Shown: positions 1 through 8,338, numbered from the stretch's first letter. The stretch: 64,000 nucleotides of DNA from Marivirga aurantiaca (GCF_016679925.1 NZ_JAEQBW010000003.1:467330-531329), one strand, 5' to 3'. Notes: a model not told the origin generated them from the letters alone. Translations and numbers: made by a program.

Positions 1-2452
1 CAGTTACAAATTTTATTGGGTTCTTGATTTTTTCGTCCAATAAGGCAATTTCCAACACTTCATTAATTTTATCAACGAAGTGAATGTTTAAATCCTTCAG
101 GTAACGATCATCAATTTCTTCAATGTCCTTTTTGTTTCTGTCACAAAGTATTACATCTTTAATGCCTGCTCTTCTGGCAGCAAGAATTTTTTCTTTCAGG
201 CCACCAATGGGCAATACTTTTCCTCTCAGGGTGATTTCACCCGTCATGGCAAGTTTACTTTTCACTTTTCTTTGTGTGTAAATAGAAGCTAAAGAAGTAA
301 TCATGGCAATACCTGCTGATGGCCCATCCTTAGGCACAGCACCGGCAGGCACGTGCACATGCAGGTCGTAATTATCAAAAGTTTTGTAGTGAATGCCTAA
401 TTCCTCAGCATGTGATTTTAAATAGGAGAGGGCTGTTACAGCTGACTCCTTCATGACATCACCCAGCTGGCCGGATAAAGTCAATTTACCTTTTCCCCTG
501 CTTAAGCTTGATTCAATAAAGAGGATCTCTCCACCTACTTGCGTCCAGGCAAGACCTGTTACTACACCGGCCGTATCATTGTCCGTGTAGATTTCCTTTT
601 CAAATGCTTCAGCGCCCAATACCCTTACTACATCTTCTTCCTCTATTTTGCCATTGTATTCTTCTTCCATGGCAATGGATTTGGCAACATTTCTTACTAT
701 TTTACCTATCCTTCTTTCCAGGCCACGCACTCCTGATTCCCGGGTGTAATCTTCAATAATTTTGGCCAGGGCTTTTTTACTGAATACAATATCTTTGGCT
801 TTTAGGCCGTGATCCTTTTTCTGTTTCGGTACCAGGTGTTTTTTGGCGATCTCTACTTTTTCTTCCAAAGTATAACCTGTCACTTCAATGATTTCCATTC
901 TGTCACGAAGGGCAGGATGGATGGTGTCCAAAGTGTTGGCAGTAGCGATGAAAAGTACTTTCGAAAGATCGTATTCCGTTTCCAGATAATTGTCCTGAAA
1001 CGTTTCATTTTGCTCCGGATCAAGTACTTCCAGTAAGGCAGAGGATGGATCTCCCCTAAAATCTGAACTTACTTTATCAATTTCATCTAAAATAAAAACG
1101 GGATTTCCGCTGCCGGATTTCTTCATGTTTTGAATCACTTTGCCGGGCATGGCGCCTACATAGGTTTTTCTGTGTCCACGGATTTCTGCTTCATCGTGCA
1201 CGCCACCTAAGGACATACGCACATACTTTCTGCCTAAAGACTCGGCCACCGATCTTCCCAAAGAAGTTTTACCTACTCCCGGAGGGCCGTACAAACAAAG
1301 TATAGGTGCTTTCATGTCTTTTTTCAGCTTTAAAACAGCCAAATATTCAACAATCCTTTCCTTTACCTTGTCCAGACCAAAGTGATCTTTGTCCAGTATT
1401 TTTCTGGCGCGTTTCAGGTCGAAATTATCTTCCGTTACTTCGCCCCAGGGCAAATCTACCATGAATTCTGCATAGTTCATGGAAACCGGATATTCAGCAG
1501 ATTGTGGATTGAGGCGACTCAACTTGTCCAGCTCTTTTTCGAAATGTTTTTTAACACTTTCAGGCCATTTCTTCTTTTCGCCTCTCATTCTCAGGTTGTC
1601 AATTTCCTGATCGGGGCTGTCCTGGCCTAATTCATCCTGCAATACCCTAATCTGCTGTCTCAGGAAGTAATCCCTTTGTTGCTGATCAATATCAGTATGC
1701 ACTTTCTTATGAATTTCCTGCTTCAGTTCCAGCATCTGGATATCCTTCAACATAAACTGTAAAAGCATGGTGGCTCTTTCCTTGGCATCAGTCTTTTCCA
1801 GCAAATTCTGTTTGTCTTTTACTTCCGCATTAATGTTGGAAGAAAGAAAATGAGTGAGGAAATTGGGGTTTTCTATATTGTCAAGTGCTACCTGTGCTTC
1901 CTGAGGAATTTCAGGGTTTAACTTGAGTATTTTGCTGGCAGCATCTTTTAAAGACTGTATAACTGCTTTATTCGATTTTTGAGAAGGATTTAATTCCTGA
2001 TCGTTCAGCTCCTGGTAAGAAGCGATAAGGAAAGGATCTTCCTGTAATACTTCTTTTACTTCAAACTTTTGCTTTCCCTGAATAATAATAGTGGTATTAC
2101 CATCAGGCAATACAATCATTTTCAATATCCGCGCTACGGTACCAATTTTATAAATATCATCCTTGCCCGGATCTTCCACTTTATTGTTGGACTGCGCCAC
2201 AACCCCTATAATACGATCGCCTTTGTAGGCCTTTTTTACCAATTTAATGGATTTTTGCCTGCCAACGGTAATGGGAATCACTACTCCGGGAAACAATACA
2301 GTATTTCTGATAGGTAATATGGGTAAGCTATCGGGTAATTCCTCTTCCTTCATGCTATTTTCTTCATCCGTAGAAATCAGTTGTATTAATTCGCCTGTTT
2401 CGTCATCACTTACTTCAGAAAAAAATTGAGCATCTTTAAACATTGAATCCAT
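1..2452 (-). CDS. lon: ATP-dependent protease Lon (C-terminus cut by window edge)
   Basis: Cytosolic AAA+ serine protease that degrades misfolded and regulatory proteins. Reading down from an ATG at 2452, the N-terminal substrate domain begins near residue 42 (LPILPIRNTVLFPG). A helical linker follows, then the ATPase module with Walker A GPPGVGKTS (about residue 390) and Walker B PVFILDEIDK, then the S16 protease domain with the catalytic-serine motif PKDGPSAG (serine near 709). 817 codons are visible and the frame is still open at base 1. The family is usually about 810-830 aa, so only a few residues and the stop should be missing. The gene is divergent from the OmpA-family gene. A small palindrome (CGCCA-TAT-TGGCG, 2474-2486) lies in its 5' leader. 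Confidence 0.97.
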   Translation of the reverse strand, partial: MDSMFKDAQFFSEVSDDETGELIQLISTDEENSMKEEELPDSLPILPIRNTVLFPGVVIPITVGRQKSIKLVKKAYKGDRIIGVVAQSNNKVEDPGKDDIYKIGTVARILKMIVLPDGNTTIIIQGKQKFEVKEVLQEDPFLIASYQELNDQELNPSQKSNKAVIQSLKDAASKILKLNPEIPQEAQVALDNIENPNFLTHFLSSNINAEVKDKQNLLEKTDAKERATMLLQFMLKDIQMLELKQEIHKKVHTDIDQQQRDYFLRQQIRVLQDELGQDSPDQEIDNLRMRGEKKKWPESVKKHFEKELDKLSRLNPQSAEYPVSMNYAEFMVDLPWGEVTEDNFDLKRARKILDKDHFGLDKVKERIVEYLAVLKLKKDMKAPILCLYGPPGVGKTSLGRSVAESLGRKYVRMSLGGVHDEAEIRGHRKTYVGAMPGKVIQNMKKSGSGNPVFILDEIDKVSSDFRGDPSSALLEVLDPEQNETFQDNYLETEYDLSKVLFIATANTLDTIHPALRDRMEIIEVTGYTLEEKVEIAKKHLVPKQKKDHGLKAKDIVFSKKALAKIIEDYTRESGVRGLERRIGKIVRNVAKSIAMEEEYNGKIEEEDVVRVLGAEAFEKEIYTDNDTAGVVTGLAWTQVGGEILFIESSLSRGKGKLTLSGQLGDVMKESAVTALSYLKSHAEELGIHYKTFDNYDLHVHVPAGAVPKDGPSAGIAMITSLASIYTQRKVKSKLAMTGEITLRGKVLPIGGLKEKILAARRAGIKDVILCDRNKKDIEEIDDRYLKDLNIHFVDKINEVLEIALLDEKIKNPIKFVT

Positions 2453-2652
2453 ATTGTTTTTTTATATCTAATGCGCCATATTGGCGTTTTAATGTCTCTA
2501 CTTACTTATAATTTTAGGAGATGAAATAAGTCAATTGTTATGCCAAACAATAATTAGTTAATATTGCAGGTTAAAATCAAAATATTTACTCCATTTTTAT
2601 CTATTAATTTTATAATATACTGACATAATTACCGCAAAACTATCAAATTGTC

Positions 2653-4605
2653 TTGAAGTATCACTTACACACCATATTCACTTGCTTCTTTTTCCTTATC
2701 AGTAGCGCTGGTTTTGCCCAGTTTAATGAGCAGGTGGATCTCAAAAAAAAGGAGGCCAGTCAACTATTTCCTTTCTATTTTCCCAATGTAAATAAAATCA
2801 ATTATTATCATGATGATGCTGCCATAGAAAAAATTAAGCGTGCAAAGGAATCGCAAAAATGGGAAAGATTACGATCGCTTCAAATAGAATATGTGCAACA
2901 ATTCGGCATTGAAAATTTCTACAAAGATACGGAGTTGATCTGGCAATTGGCAAAGCTGGAGGAACTTTATGGTGAACTGGAAACTTCCAAATCTTTATAC
3001 CGCCTGGCACTAAAACATCATCAGGCCAATATTGACCTGAAGCAAATGGAGATTTTTCTTGATTCCGTCAAACTGGAGCAAACGGATGATTACGTACCCA
3101 TTGATTATTATTATGAACTGGTGGATTTCAGAAAATCGATCGATACTTTGGTACCGCCCAGAGGAGTGTTGTTAAGTATGGGGAAAGCCATTAATTCCAA
3201 TATGGCAGACTATGCACCTGCCCTTACTTTGGATAACCAAACTTTACTTTTTTCCTCCCAAAGAAGCATTACGGGCGATTTTTTCTCATCTGACAGGAAT
3301 GAAGATTTATACATTTCAAGGCAAAAGGATGGGAAATGGGAGGAGGCCAGGCCTTTAAAAGATGTAAATAGTAAGTATAATGAGGGCTCTGCCACTTTAA
3401 GTGCGGAAGGGGATTTAATTATTTTTACGAGATGTGAATCTCCGGATGGGTTTGGCAATTGCGACATCTACCAAACCGTTTTACAGGAAGACAGCGTTTG
3501 GAGCAAACCGAAAAATTTGGGCGCCAATATCAATTCCAAGGCCTGGGACTCGCACCCCAGTCTTTCTACTTCAGGAGATACACTTTTCTTTGCCTCCGAT
3601 AGAATTGGTGGATTTGGACTGTCGGATATTTATATGGCGGTTAAAGACAAATCAGGCAATTGGAGTGTAGCTACCAACCTGGGGCCGGTGGTGAATACTC
3701 GTGGCAATGAGGTGAGTCCGTTTATTCATCCGCGGCATAAGATCCTATATTTTAGCTCTAACGGGCATTTACTCAATTTCGGAGGTTTCGATATTTACAA
3801 AACAATGGCAGAAGGCTTTTTGTGGGGAGAACCCAAAAACATTGGCCCACTGATCAATAATGAAGGTGATGAATACTATTTCACCATTGATTCCGATTCC
3901 AAAGACTTGTTTTATGCAGGCACCTCTTCTTTGCGCAGTAAAAATTTGGACCTCTTTTCATTTCCCCTGCCGATGGAAGCCCAGCCCGGAGCCACCACTA
4001 AGGTGTCAGGAACAGTGCAGGATACGGTGGCTGGCACACCTTTCAGGGGAATTGTTTCCATTATAGATTTGGAAAATGAAATAGAAATTGCTCCTAAATT
4101 CACCCGCAAAGATGGTAGTTTCGAGTTTGACCTAATCAATAATACCAAATACGTAATGGTGGTGCAGGCGGGAGATTTGTTTAAAATTGAAGAGATGTTT
4201 TTTCTTAAGGGAGATACGGTGATCAACAAAAATGTGGATCCGCTGGCCAGCAAAATCAGGTTTAAATCAGTGGAGTTTGCAGAGAATTCAGCCAAGCTGA
4301 GACCGGATATGTATGCTGATTTGGATAAGGTGGTGGATTTTTTGCTGGATTACCCGGAGTTCAGGCTGAAAATCACCGGTCATACTGATTCCTCGGGGGA
4401 TGAGCGTAAGAATAAATCGCTTTCGCAGGAGCGAGCCGATGCCATTCGGGATTACATCATCATGTTGCATCCCATAGAACCGGATAGGGTAGACGCCACG
4501 GGTTTTGGTAATACCCGACCGATTGTGAAAAATGAGCAAACCGATGACGACAGAAGACTGAACAGGAGGGTGGAATTTGAGATTTTCAGGCCTAAGGGGG
4601 GGTGA
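2653..4605 (+). CDS. PorE-like outer-membrane-associated protein (TPR-like, PD40 propeller, CRD, OmpA domain)
   Basis: Predicted periplasmic or outer-membrane-linked protein that grips peptidoglycan. Residues 1-23 form a signal peptide ending in AGFAQ. Residues about 55-150 are helical and TPR-like, about 185-430 contain PD40/WD40-like propeller blades (PALTLDNQTLLFSSQR, HPSLSTSGDTLFFASDR), and about 448-520 resemble a carboxypeptidase-regulatory fold. From about 526 there is an OmpA_C peptidoglycan-binding domain (HTDSSGDERKNKSLSQERA). This four-part order matches PorE, the T9SS peptidoglycan anchor known from Porphyromonas. Many Bacteroidota carry several such proteins, so the exact role is inferred. 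The start is TTG; the upstream in-frame sequence has a TAA and no ATG. It stands alone, divergent from lon. Confidence 0.82.
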   Translation: MKYHLHTIFTCFFFLISSAGFAQFNEQVDLKKKEASQLFPFYFPNVNKINYYHDDAAIEKIKRAKESQKWERLRSLQIEYVQQFGIENFYKDTELIWQLAKLEELYGELETSKSLYRLALKHHQANIDLKQMEIFLDSVKLEQTDDYVPIDYYYELVDFRKSIDTLVPPRGVLLSMGKAINSNMADYAPALTLDNQTLLFSSQRSITGDFFSSDRNEDLYISRQKDGKWEEARPLKDVNSKYNEGSATLSAEGDLIIFTRCESPDGFGNCDIYQTVLQEDSVWSKPKNLGANINSKAWDSHPSLSTSGDTLFFASDRIGGFGLSDIYMAVKDKSGNWSVATNLGPVVNTRGNEVSPFIHPRHKILYFSSNGHLLNFGGFDIYKTMAEGFLWGEPKNIGPLINNEGDEYYFTIDSDSKDLFYAGTSSLRSKNLDLFSFPLPMEAQPGATTKVSGTVQDTVAGTPFRGIVSIIDLENEIEIAPKFTRKDGSFEFDLINNTKYVMVVQAGDLFKIEEMFFLKGDTVINKNVDPLASKIRFKSVEFAENSAKLRPDMYADLDKVVDFLLDYPEFRLKITGHTDSSGDERKNKSLSQERADAIRDYIIMLHPIEPDRVDATGFGNTRPIVKNEQTDDDRRLNRRVEFEIFRPKGG

Positions 4606-4666
4606 TGTGTTGGTTAAGTAGTATTACCGATTTCATTTTCTTTACTAGATTATTTCTATACAGTAA

Positions 4667-4685
4667 GTCAATCCTGCGGATTGAC
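4667..4685. repeat. Short perfect hairpin after the PorE-like gene
   Basis: GTCAATCC-TGC-GGATTGAC forms an 8-bp stem with a 3-nt loop. It lies 62 nt after the PorE-like stop, between convergent genes. No clean T-run follows, so it is either a weak terminator or a small palindromic repeat. Confidence 0.4.
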
Positions 4686-4762
4686 GGGCTTTCAGTAAAG
4701 AGCTAAAATCACAATGCCCCACTGAACAACCATGAGCTCATAGAGCATTTTACGGCACGTCT

Positions 4763-5308
4763 TTATTCGGTACAATATTTTTTTTGGTCTACTTTGAAGG
4801 TAGTCAGTTTACCAGTTCTGTATACAAGGAGTTCAGTGCTGCCTGAAACTTTGCAAATACTATCACCTGGTTGTATGAATTCAAAGAGTTCATCCACAAA
4901 AATGGGCACTTCATTTTCCTCAGTCCCATCCTCAAATGAAAGCGTTTCCATTGCATGATTTGGTTTATCAATGTATTTGAATGCGATTGTCCCATTCAAG
5001 CTATACAGCTTATAGTCATTAAACCTTCTGCAACGCCTATTCTCGGTTGATTCCATGTTCATAAAGAATATTATAGGCATAAGGATAATTACTAAGATTA
5101 GCGAGAATAGAATTCCTCGATATGTTCGTTTTGTTCGAGGTTCGTCTGTTTTTTTAATGACCTCAGTAGCTTTTGCTAAATCGCTAAAATGTCCATAGAA
5201 GTATTGGATTTTGTACCCTTTGTTCTTGAGATCAAATTTGAGCCAATACCATAGGATGTTTCCAATTAAAGCGAGGAGAATTAATCCAAAAATTGCAAGT
5301 CCGTTCAT
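4763..5308 (-). CDS. Hypothetical two-TM membrane protein
   Basis: Not recognised as a named family. The 181-aa product has a hydrophobic helix at about residues 4-23 and a second at about 66-84 (GILFSLILVIILMPIIFF), separated by a charged cytoplasmic-type loop. A soluble tail of about 95 residues follows, with several acidic positions and two cysteines. The membrane topology is visible in the sequence; the function is not. The ATG at 5308 gives a sensible first helix. It sits alone in an accessory patch, with one copy of a 68-bp direct repeat just upstream. Confidence 0.7.
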   Translation of the reverse strand: MNGLAIFGLILLALIGNILWYWLKFDLKNKGYKIQYFYGHFSDLAKATEVIKKTDEPRTKRTYRGILFSLILVIILMPIIFFMNMESTENRRCRRFNDYKLYSLNGTIAFKYIDKPNHAMETLSFEDGTEENEVPIFVDELFEFIQPGDSICKVSGSTELLVYRTGKLTTFKVDQKKYCTE

Positions 5309-5353
5309 GTGAGATTCTGTACTGTAACAATTAATAACATAACAATTATCATC

Positions 5354-5421
5354 CTTTCTCTTTTAACCCTCAACATACTTTCTTCTCATTTGAAATCCTA
5401 ATGGCTTCCCGAAATGCGGTG
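5354..5421. repeat. ~68-bp direct repeat, copy A
   Basis: This stretch aligns with 6717-6783 in the same orientation at roughly 80% identity by eye with one 1-nt gap. Shared blocks include TTGAAATC and AATGGCTT, then CGAAATG. The two copies bracket the PIN toxin-antitoxin genes. The repeat has no open frame of note. Confidence 0.6.
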
Positions 5422-5425
5422 TAAA

Positions 5426-5554
5426 TTACCTATATGTAGGTAGTGGTATTTTACAGTGGGGCTGGAAAAGCTTTTCTTGTTTAATTCCACATTCAGGGCA
5501 GCTGAATTTTTCTTTTAGGGCTTCTTTGGGTTTTGAGTTAGTGGTGTGTTTTCC
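5426..5554 (-). pseudogene. Possible decayed zinc-ribbon fragment
   Basis: An open stretch of 43 codons between an upstream TGA and a TAA, with no start codon, reads ...FSCPECGIKQEKLFQPHC... The C-x2-C plus a later HC pair resembles part of a zinc ribbon. It could be the tail of a lost gene or chance. It lies directly next to direct-repeat copy A and downstream of the PIN gene. Confidence 0.25.
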
Positions 5555-5575
5555 TCAGGAAGGGGGGTGCTGTGA

Positions 5576-6139
5576 TTATATTAATGAATGTAGATAGTTG
5601 GCAGCATCTTGAAGGCCGTTTTTTCTGAAAATGTCAAGAATTTGATACTCGTCCAGATTGGGGTTCGTACGGTTCATTACTAATTCCCGAAAAGCCTGAG
5701 CAGCAATTTGTTGGTTTAAATCAATCGTATCTGTTAAAAAATCATCTGCACTTTTAGCACTTAAACCAAATTTACTTAAATAATCAGCAGGAAAGTCTTT
5801 CAAGTTATTGGTGACAATAATATTAGCGTTTGTTTTGATGGCTGCAGCCAGGACGTGTTTATCTTTTTCGTCCGGTAGTTGTAGTGAATCTATAAGTGGT
5901 TCGTAGTTTTCCACTAAAGCATCAGGAAAGGCTAATTGGGCTTTATGAACCCTCTTTTTAATTTCAGATTCAGGAATGTTTTTTCGTTCCATGACCGTTC
6001 TCCACTCATCAAAAATGTGTTTACTCCATTTAGGGGTAAATAAGTCATAGTGGGCAAACCAAAATAATAAGTCACGAACATCTATGGGGACAATGACATT
6101 GGTATCTAAAACACATGTGAATCTTACACTATAAATCAT
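5576..6139 (-). CDS. PIN-domain ribonuclease, toxin of a type II toxin-antitoxin pair
   Basis: The 187-aa product is a predicted Mg2+-dependent endoribonuclease. The PIN core is visible: first acidic residue in VLDTNVIVP (about D13), the helix FDEWR, the central PDEKDKHVLAAAI with paired acids, and the IIVTNNLKDFP strand. A C-terminal extension of about 55 residues follows the core. The gene overlaps the stop of the upstream DNA-binding gene by 11 nt, the usual antitoxin-first arrangement, so the two should be translationally coupled. RNA target unknown. The ATG at 6139 lies just before the first strand. Confidence 0.85.
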   Translation of the reverse strand: MIYSVRFTCVLDTNVIVPIDVRDLLFWFAHYDLFTPKWSKHIFDEWRTVMERKNIPESEIKKRVHKAQLAFPDALVENYEPLIDSLQLPDEKDKHVLAAAIKTNANIIVTNNLKDFPADYLSKFGLSAKSADDFLTDTIDLNQQIAAQAFRELVMNRTNPNLDEYQILDIFRKNGLQDAANYLHSLI

Positions 6140-6584
6140 ATAAACCAGATTCTTCGTCTGACTTCATTATTTCTATTAAAAGCTTCTTTTGCTTATCCTT
6201 GAGTTTCTTTTTGTATAGGATAACATCATCATATTTAATTCTTCTGTGTTTGCCTATTTTAGTGAAATTAATTTCTCCACTTTCCAATAGTTTTACTAAA
6301 TGAGGCCTTGAGCACCCGAGAAGTTCTGCAGCAGCTTGCGTGGTTATTTCAGTTGCCACAGGAACAATTGAAACCAGTTTTCCCTGACTTGTTTCTTTTA
6401 AAATTTCAGCTAAAAGTTTTAATGCATTGAGTGGAATTTTTATTCTTTCAGAAGTTTCTTCAATTTCAATTTCAGGGTAATCAGTATGAATCTCTTTCAG
6501 CATTGAAGATAGCGCATCATATGATTCCATAGCTGCTTTTTGCTCCTCCTTTGAAGGTTTTTTTATTTCTTCTGTGAATTTCAT
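6129..6584 (-). CDS. Excisionase-type (MerR-like winged HTH) antitoxin
   Basis: The 151-aa product is the likely partner of the PIN toxin. Residues about 82-130 form an excisionase-family helix-turn-helix with wing: TTQAAAELLGCSRPHLVKLL, then GKHRRIKYDDVILYKK. The N-terminal 75 residues are helical and charged, and the C-terminal tail is acidic, a plausible toxin-binding part. HTH/PIN pairs of this kind are common in Bacteroidota. A near-perfect 12-bp palindrome 38 nt upstream (6622-6650) is a candidate autoregulatory operator. Confidence 0.82.
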   Translation of the reverse strand: MKFTEEIKKPSKEEQKAAMESYDALSSMLKEIHTDYPEIEIEETSERIKIPLNALKLLAEILKETSQGKLVSIVPVATEITTQAAAELLGCSRPHLVKLLESGEINFTKIGKHRRIKYDDVILYKKKLKDKQKKLLIEIMKSDEESGLYDL

Positions 6585-6621
6585 GCCCGAGTGTTTTTAA
6601 TATTAGTTGCAATTATAAACA

Positions 6622-6650
6622 AAATAAACGAAATATAGTTTCATTTATTT
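6622..6650. promoter_or_regulatory. Candidate toxin-antitoxin operator palindrome
   Basis: AAATAAACGAAA-TATAG-TTTCATTTATTT has 12-nt arms with one mismatch and a 5-nt centre. It is placed 38-66 nt upstream of the antitoxin start. HTH antitoxins typically bind such palindromes to repress their own operon; the binding itself is inference. Confidence 0.5.
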
Positions 6651-6716
6651 CGAATATTATTAAGAGGCTAGCTTGTGACATGAAACACAAGTTGGCAACA
6701 ATATTAACGCTACACT

Positions 6717-6783
6717 CTTCCTCTTCTAACCTTCAACCTACTTCCTTCTGTATTGAAATCAAATGGCTTATCGAAATGTAGTG
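6717..6783. repeat. ~68-bp direct repeat, copy B
   Basis: Same-orientation partner of 5354-5421. It lies between the antitoxin start (133 nt away) and the methyltransferase stop, so copies A and B enclose the toxin-antitoxin module. Confidence 0.6.
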
Positions 6784-6859
6784 AACAACTGTTAACGCAT
6801 GAAGTTATCTAGCCTCCGAATGGCTATTATTCATAACCACCAATATTATGTACGGCCAT

Positions 6860-7594
6860 TTATATTTTCCCAATTCTTAAAAGTATCGGGAAATTTACTT
6901 CTTTTATTCTTTCGCTATTCCATTGTTGTTTTAGTTTGCCTTCTAATTCGTCAATCGGATTATATCCATTTTTTTTGATAAAATGTTTTACAGCTGACCA
7001 TGTATTTAAATATCCAATTAAATGTTCTAAAGTCCATTGATGTTTGTTCTCAAATTTTGGGGATTGGATTTCCTCAAAAGGGAACGGAATGGTTTCATAG
7101 TTTTCGTCAATATATTTCCGTTCTTTATCCCAATATTTCCCGATGACATTAGTGTAAAAGTCCTTAATTATATCATCTATTTGTGAAGAGATTTCAATTC
7201 TACCGTAGCCTACTATACAAAGCAAGGCATTGGTTTTGGAGGTACGTTTTACTTCTTTATAAAATTTTTCAAAGTCAAACCAATGGACAGCTTGGGCGAC
7301 TACAGTTAAGTCGAACTTTTGATTGTCAAAATTAGTTTTCTCGGCTGGTTGAACCGAATATTTTATGTTATTCGCTTGTAAGGCGTTGTCTATTTGCGTT
7401 TGGCTGATGTCGGTAGCGAAAACATTGTTGAAAGTTTTTGCCAATTCAAATGCAATTTGTCCATTTCCCGTTCCGCAGTCCCAAGCGTTTTGTTTGTTGG
7501 TAACCACTGAGTTCAGATAGTTAAAGAAATCCAACGGATAAGTCGGTCTGAATTTCATATACTTGTCTGATTGTGAAGAAAAATTATCTTTCAT
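6860..7594 (-). CDS. Class I SAM-dependent methyltransferase
   Basis: The product is a Rossmann-fold methyltransferase of unknown acceptor. Motif I is WDCGTGNGQIA, motif II region FATDIS, and motif IV region FDLTVVAQAVHWFDF. The N-terminal KYMKFRPTYP is typical of this family. I chose the ATG at 7594 (MKDNFSSQ), giving 244 aa, because family members usually begin MKD-FS-QS. An ATG at 7702 would add 36 residues that are entirely encoded by a dispersed repeat also found at 21441-21550. The substrate cannot be read from sequence; small-molecule methylation is usual for the family. Confidence 0.88.
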   Translation of the reverse strand: MKDNFSSQSDKYMKFRPTYPLDFFNYLNSVVTNKQNAWDCGTGNGQIAFELAKTFNNVFATDISQTQIDNALQANNIKYSVQPAEKTNFDNQKFDLTVVAQAVHWFDFEKFYKEVKRTSKTNALLCIVGYGRIEISSQIDDIIKDFYTNVIGKYWDKERKYIDENYETIPFPFEEIQSPKFENKHQWTLEHLIGYLNTWSAVKHFIKKNGYNPIDELEGKLKQQWNSERIKEVNFPILLRIGKI

Positions 7595-7694
7595 GTGTAT
7601 ATGTTTATTTCTATAGGTCACATGGAATTCGCGATAAATATTCATCTGGCGGTTGGTATAAATTCGCCCTCGAATATTTATGCTCATTTCATAA
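7585..7694 (-). repeat. 110-bp dispersed element, copy 1 (upstream of methyltransferase)
   Basis: Read on the minus strand, this copy aligns without gaps to 21441-21550. The first 77 nt (7694-7618) differ at only two positions and the rest at about nine. The core holds 10-nt inverted arms ATAAATATTC (7681-7672) and GAATATTTAT (7643-7634) enclosing GGCG/CGCC, so it can fold into a nested hairpin. The similarity runs through the start codon (ACACATGAAAGATA). Confidence 0.9.
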
Positions 7695-7829
7695 TTGATC
7701 ATGGTTGGCAGTTTTTTTTTGACACTTCAATTCAATTAATATTATTTCGGGAATAGGTCTTTTGCTCTTTTTCCCATTTCTGCTACAATCACTGTCAGAA
7801 TGCATGTTTTGCTCATATAGTCGCTGCTC

Positions 7830-8261
7830 TTATACTGCCATTTGTTTTGTTGTATTTCTTTTAAGAATTGAAAATGTAAAACCTAAGAAAGCTACACTCA
7901 TTAGCGCAATTGGAACAATAAAGAAATACATAAAAGATAATATGGCACATGTTACAGAGACCATGATGTTAAGCACTAAAATATTAGTGGGTAAGTTGAC
8001 CTCTTTGTTAATGCTTAAAATCATTAGATTCAATAATCCGTAACTGAACAATAATAGTCCCATCATTAAACTAAACCCTTGATGAAAAGAAAAAATAGTT
8101 GTTTCGGTTCCCATTAATTGAATGGCAAAGCCTTTCATTGTTTGGATAGACTGATGTTGGTCTGGTGTTTTCGGACTTAATTGATCCGTAAGGATATGAC
8201 CAGTTCCTACTATGATAAAAGCCCAAGAGCCAATTTTGTATCCTAATTTTGTATAGTTCAT
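7830..8261 (-). CDS. Hypothetical four-TM membrane protein, TetR-linked
   Basis: The 143-aa product has four predicted membrane helices: about residues 10-27, 58-84 (FSLMMGLLLFSYGLLNLMI), 93-111 and 114-132. It resembles small uncharacterised membrane proteins and carries no catalytic motif that I recognise. It is divergent from a TetR regulator with a 77-nt intergenic region containing tandem direct repeats, so it is probably the regulator's target. The ATG at 8261 is well placed for the first helix. Confidence 0.78.
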   Translation of the reverse strand: MNYTKLGYKIGSWAFIIVGTGHILTDQLSPKTPDQHQSIQTMKGFAIQLMGTETTIFSFHQGFSLMMGLLLFSYGLLNLMILSINKEVNLPTNILVLNIMVSVTCAILSFMYFFIVPIALMSVAFLGFTFSILKRNTTKQMAV

Positions 8262-8269
8262 AATATTTT

Positions 8270-8334
8270 AATTTAGGTCAAAGTTACTAAAATTAATTCA
8301 ATTTAGGTCAATGTTACTAATATTATTATCTTTG
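8270..8334 (+). promoter_or_regulatory. Tandem repeats and TAnnTTTG promoter in the TetR divergon
   Basis: Two adjacent ~30-bp direct repeats begin at 8270 and 8300. Each carries AATTTAGGTCAA then GTTACTAA, with TTAG...CTAA half-palindrome ends: probable paired TetR operators. TATCTTTG at 8327-8334 matches the Bacteroidota -7 element and ends 4 nt before the tetR ATG, so that transcript would be nearly leaderless. Confidence 0.55.
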
Positions 8335-8338
8335 GCAT

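Noticed and set aside
539..2429. Several plus-strand open frames across the first 2.4 kb
   Set aside because: They are antisense shadows of lon, which reads continuously on the minus strand with all domains.
7618..7702. Short peptide MSINIRGRIYTNRQ... encoded in the dispersed element
   Set aside because: Both differences between copies in the 77-nt core that fall in this frame change the amino acid (I/T, M/V), and in copy 2 the frame stops shortly after the core. No sign of selection for a protein.
7595..7702. Longer N-terminus for the methyltransferase
   Set aside because: The extra 36 codons are repeat sequence also present before an unrelated gene, and the family starts at the ATG at 7594.
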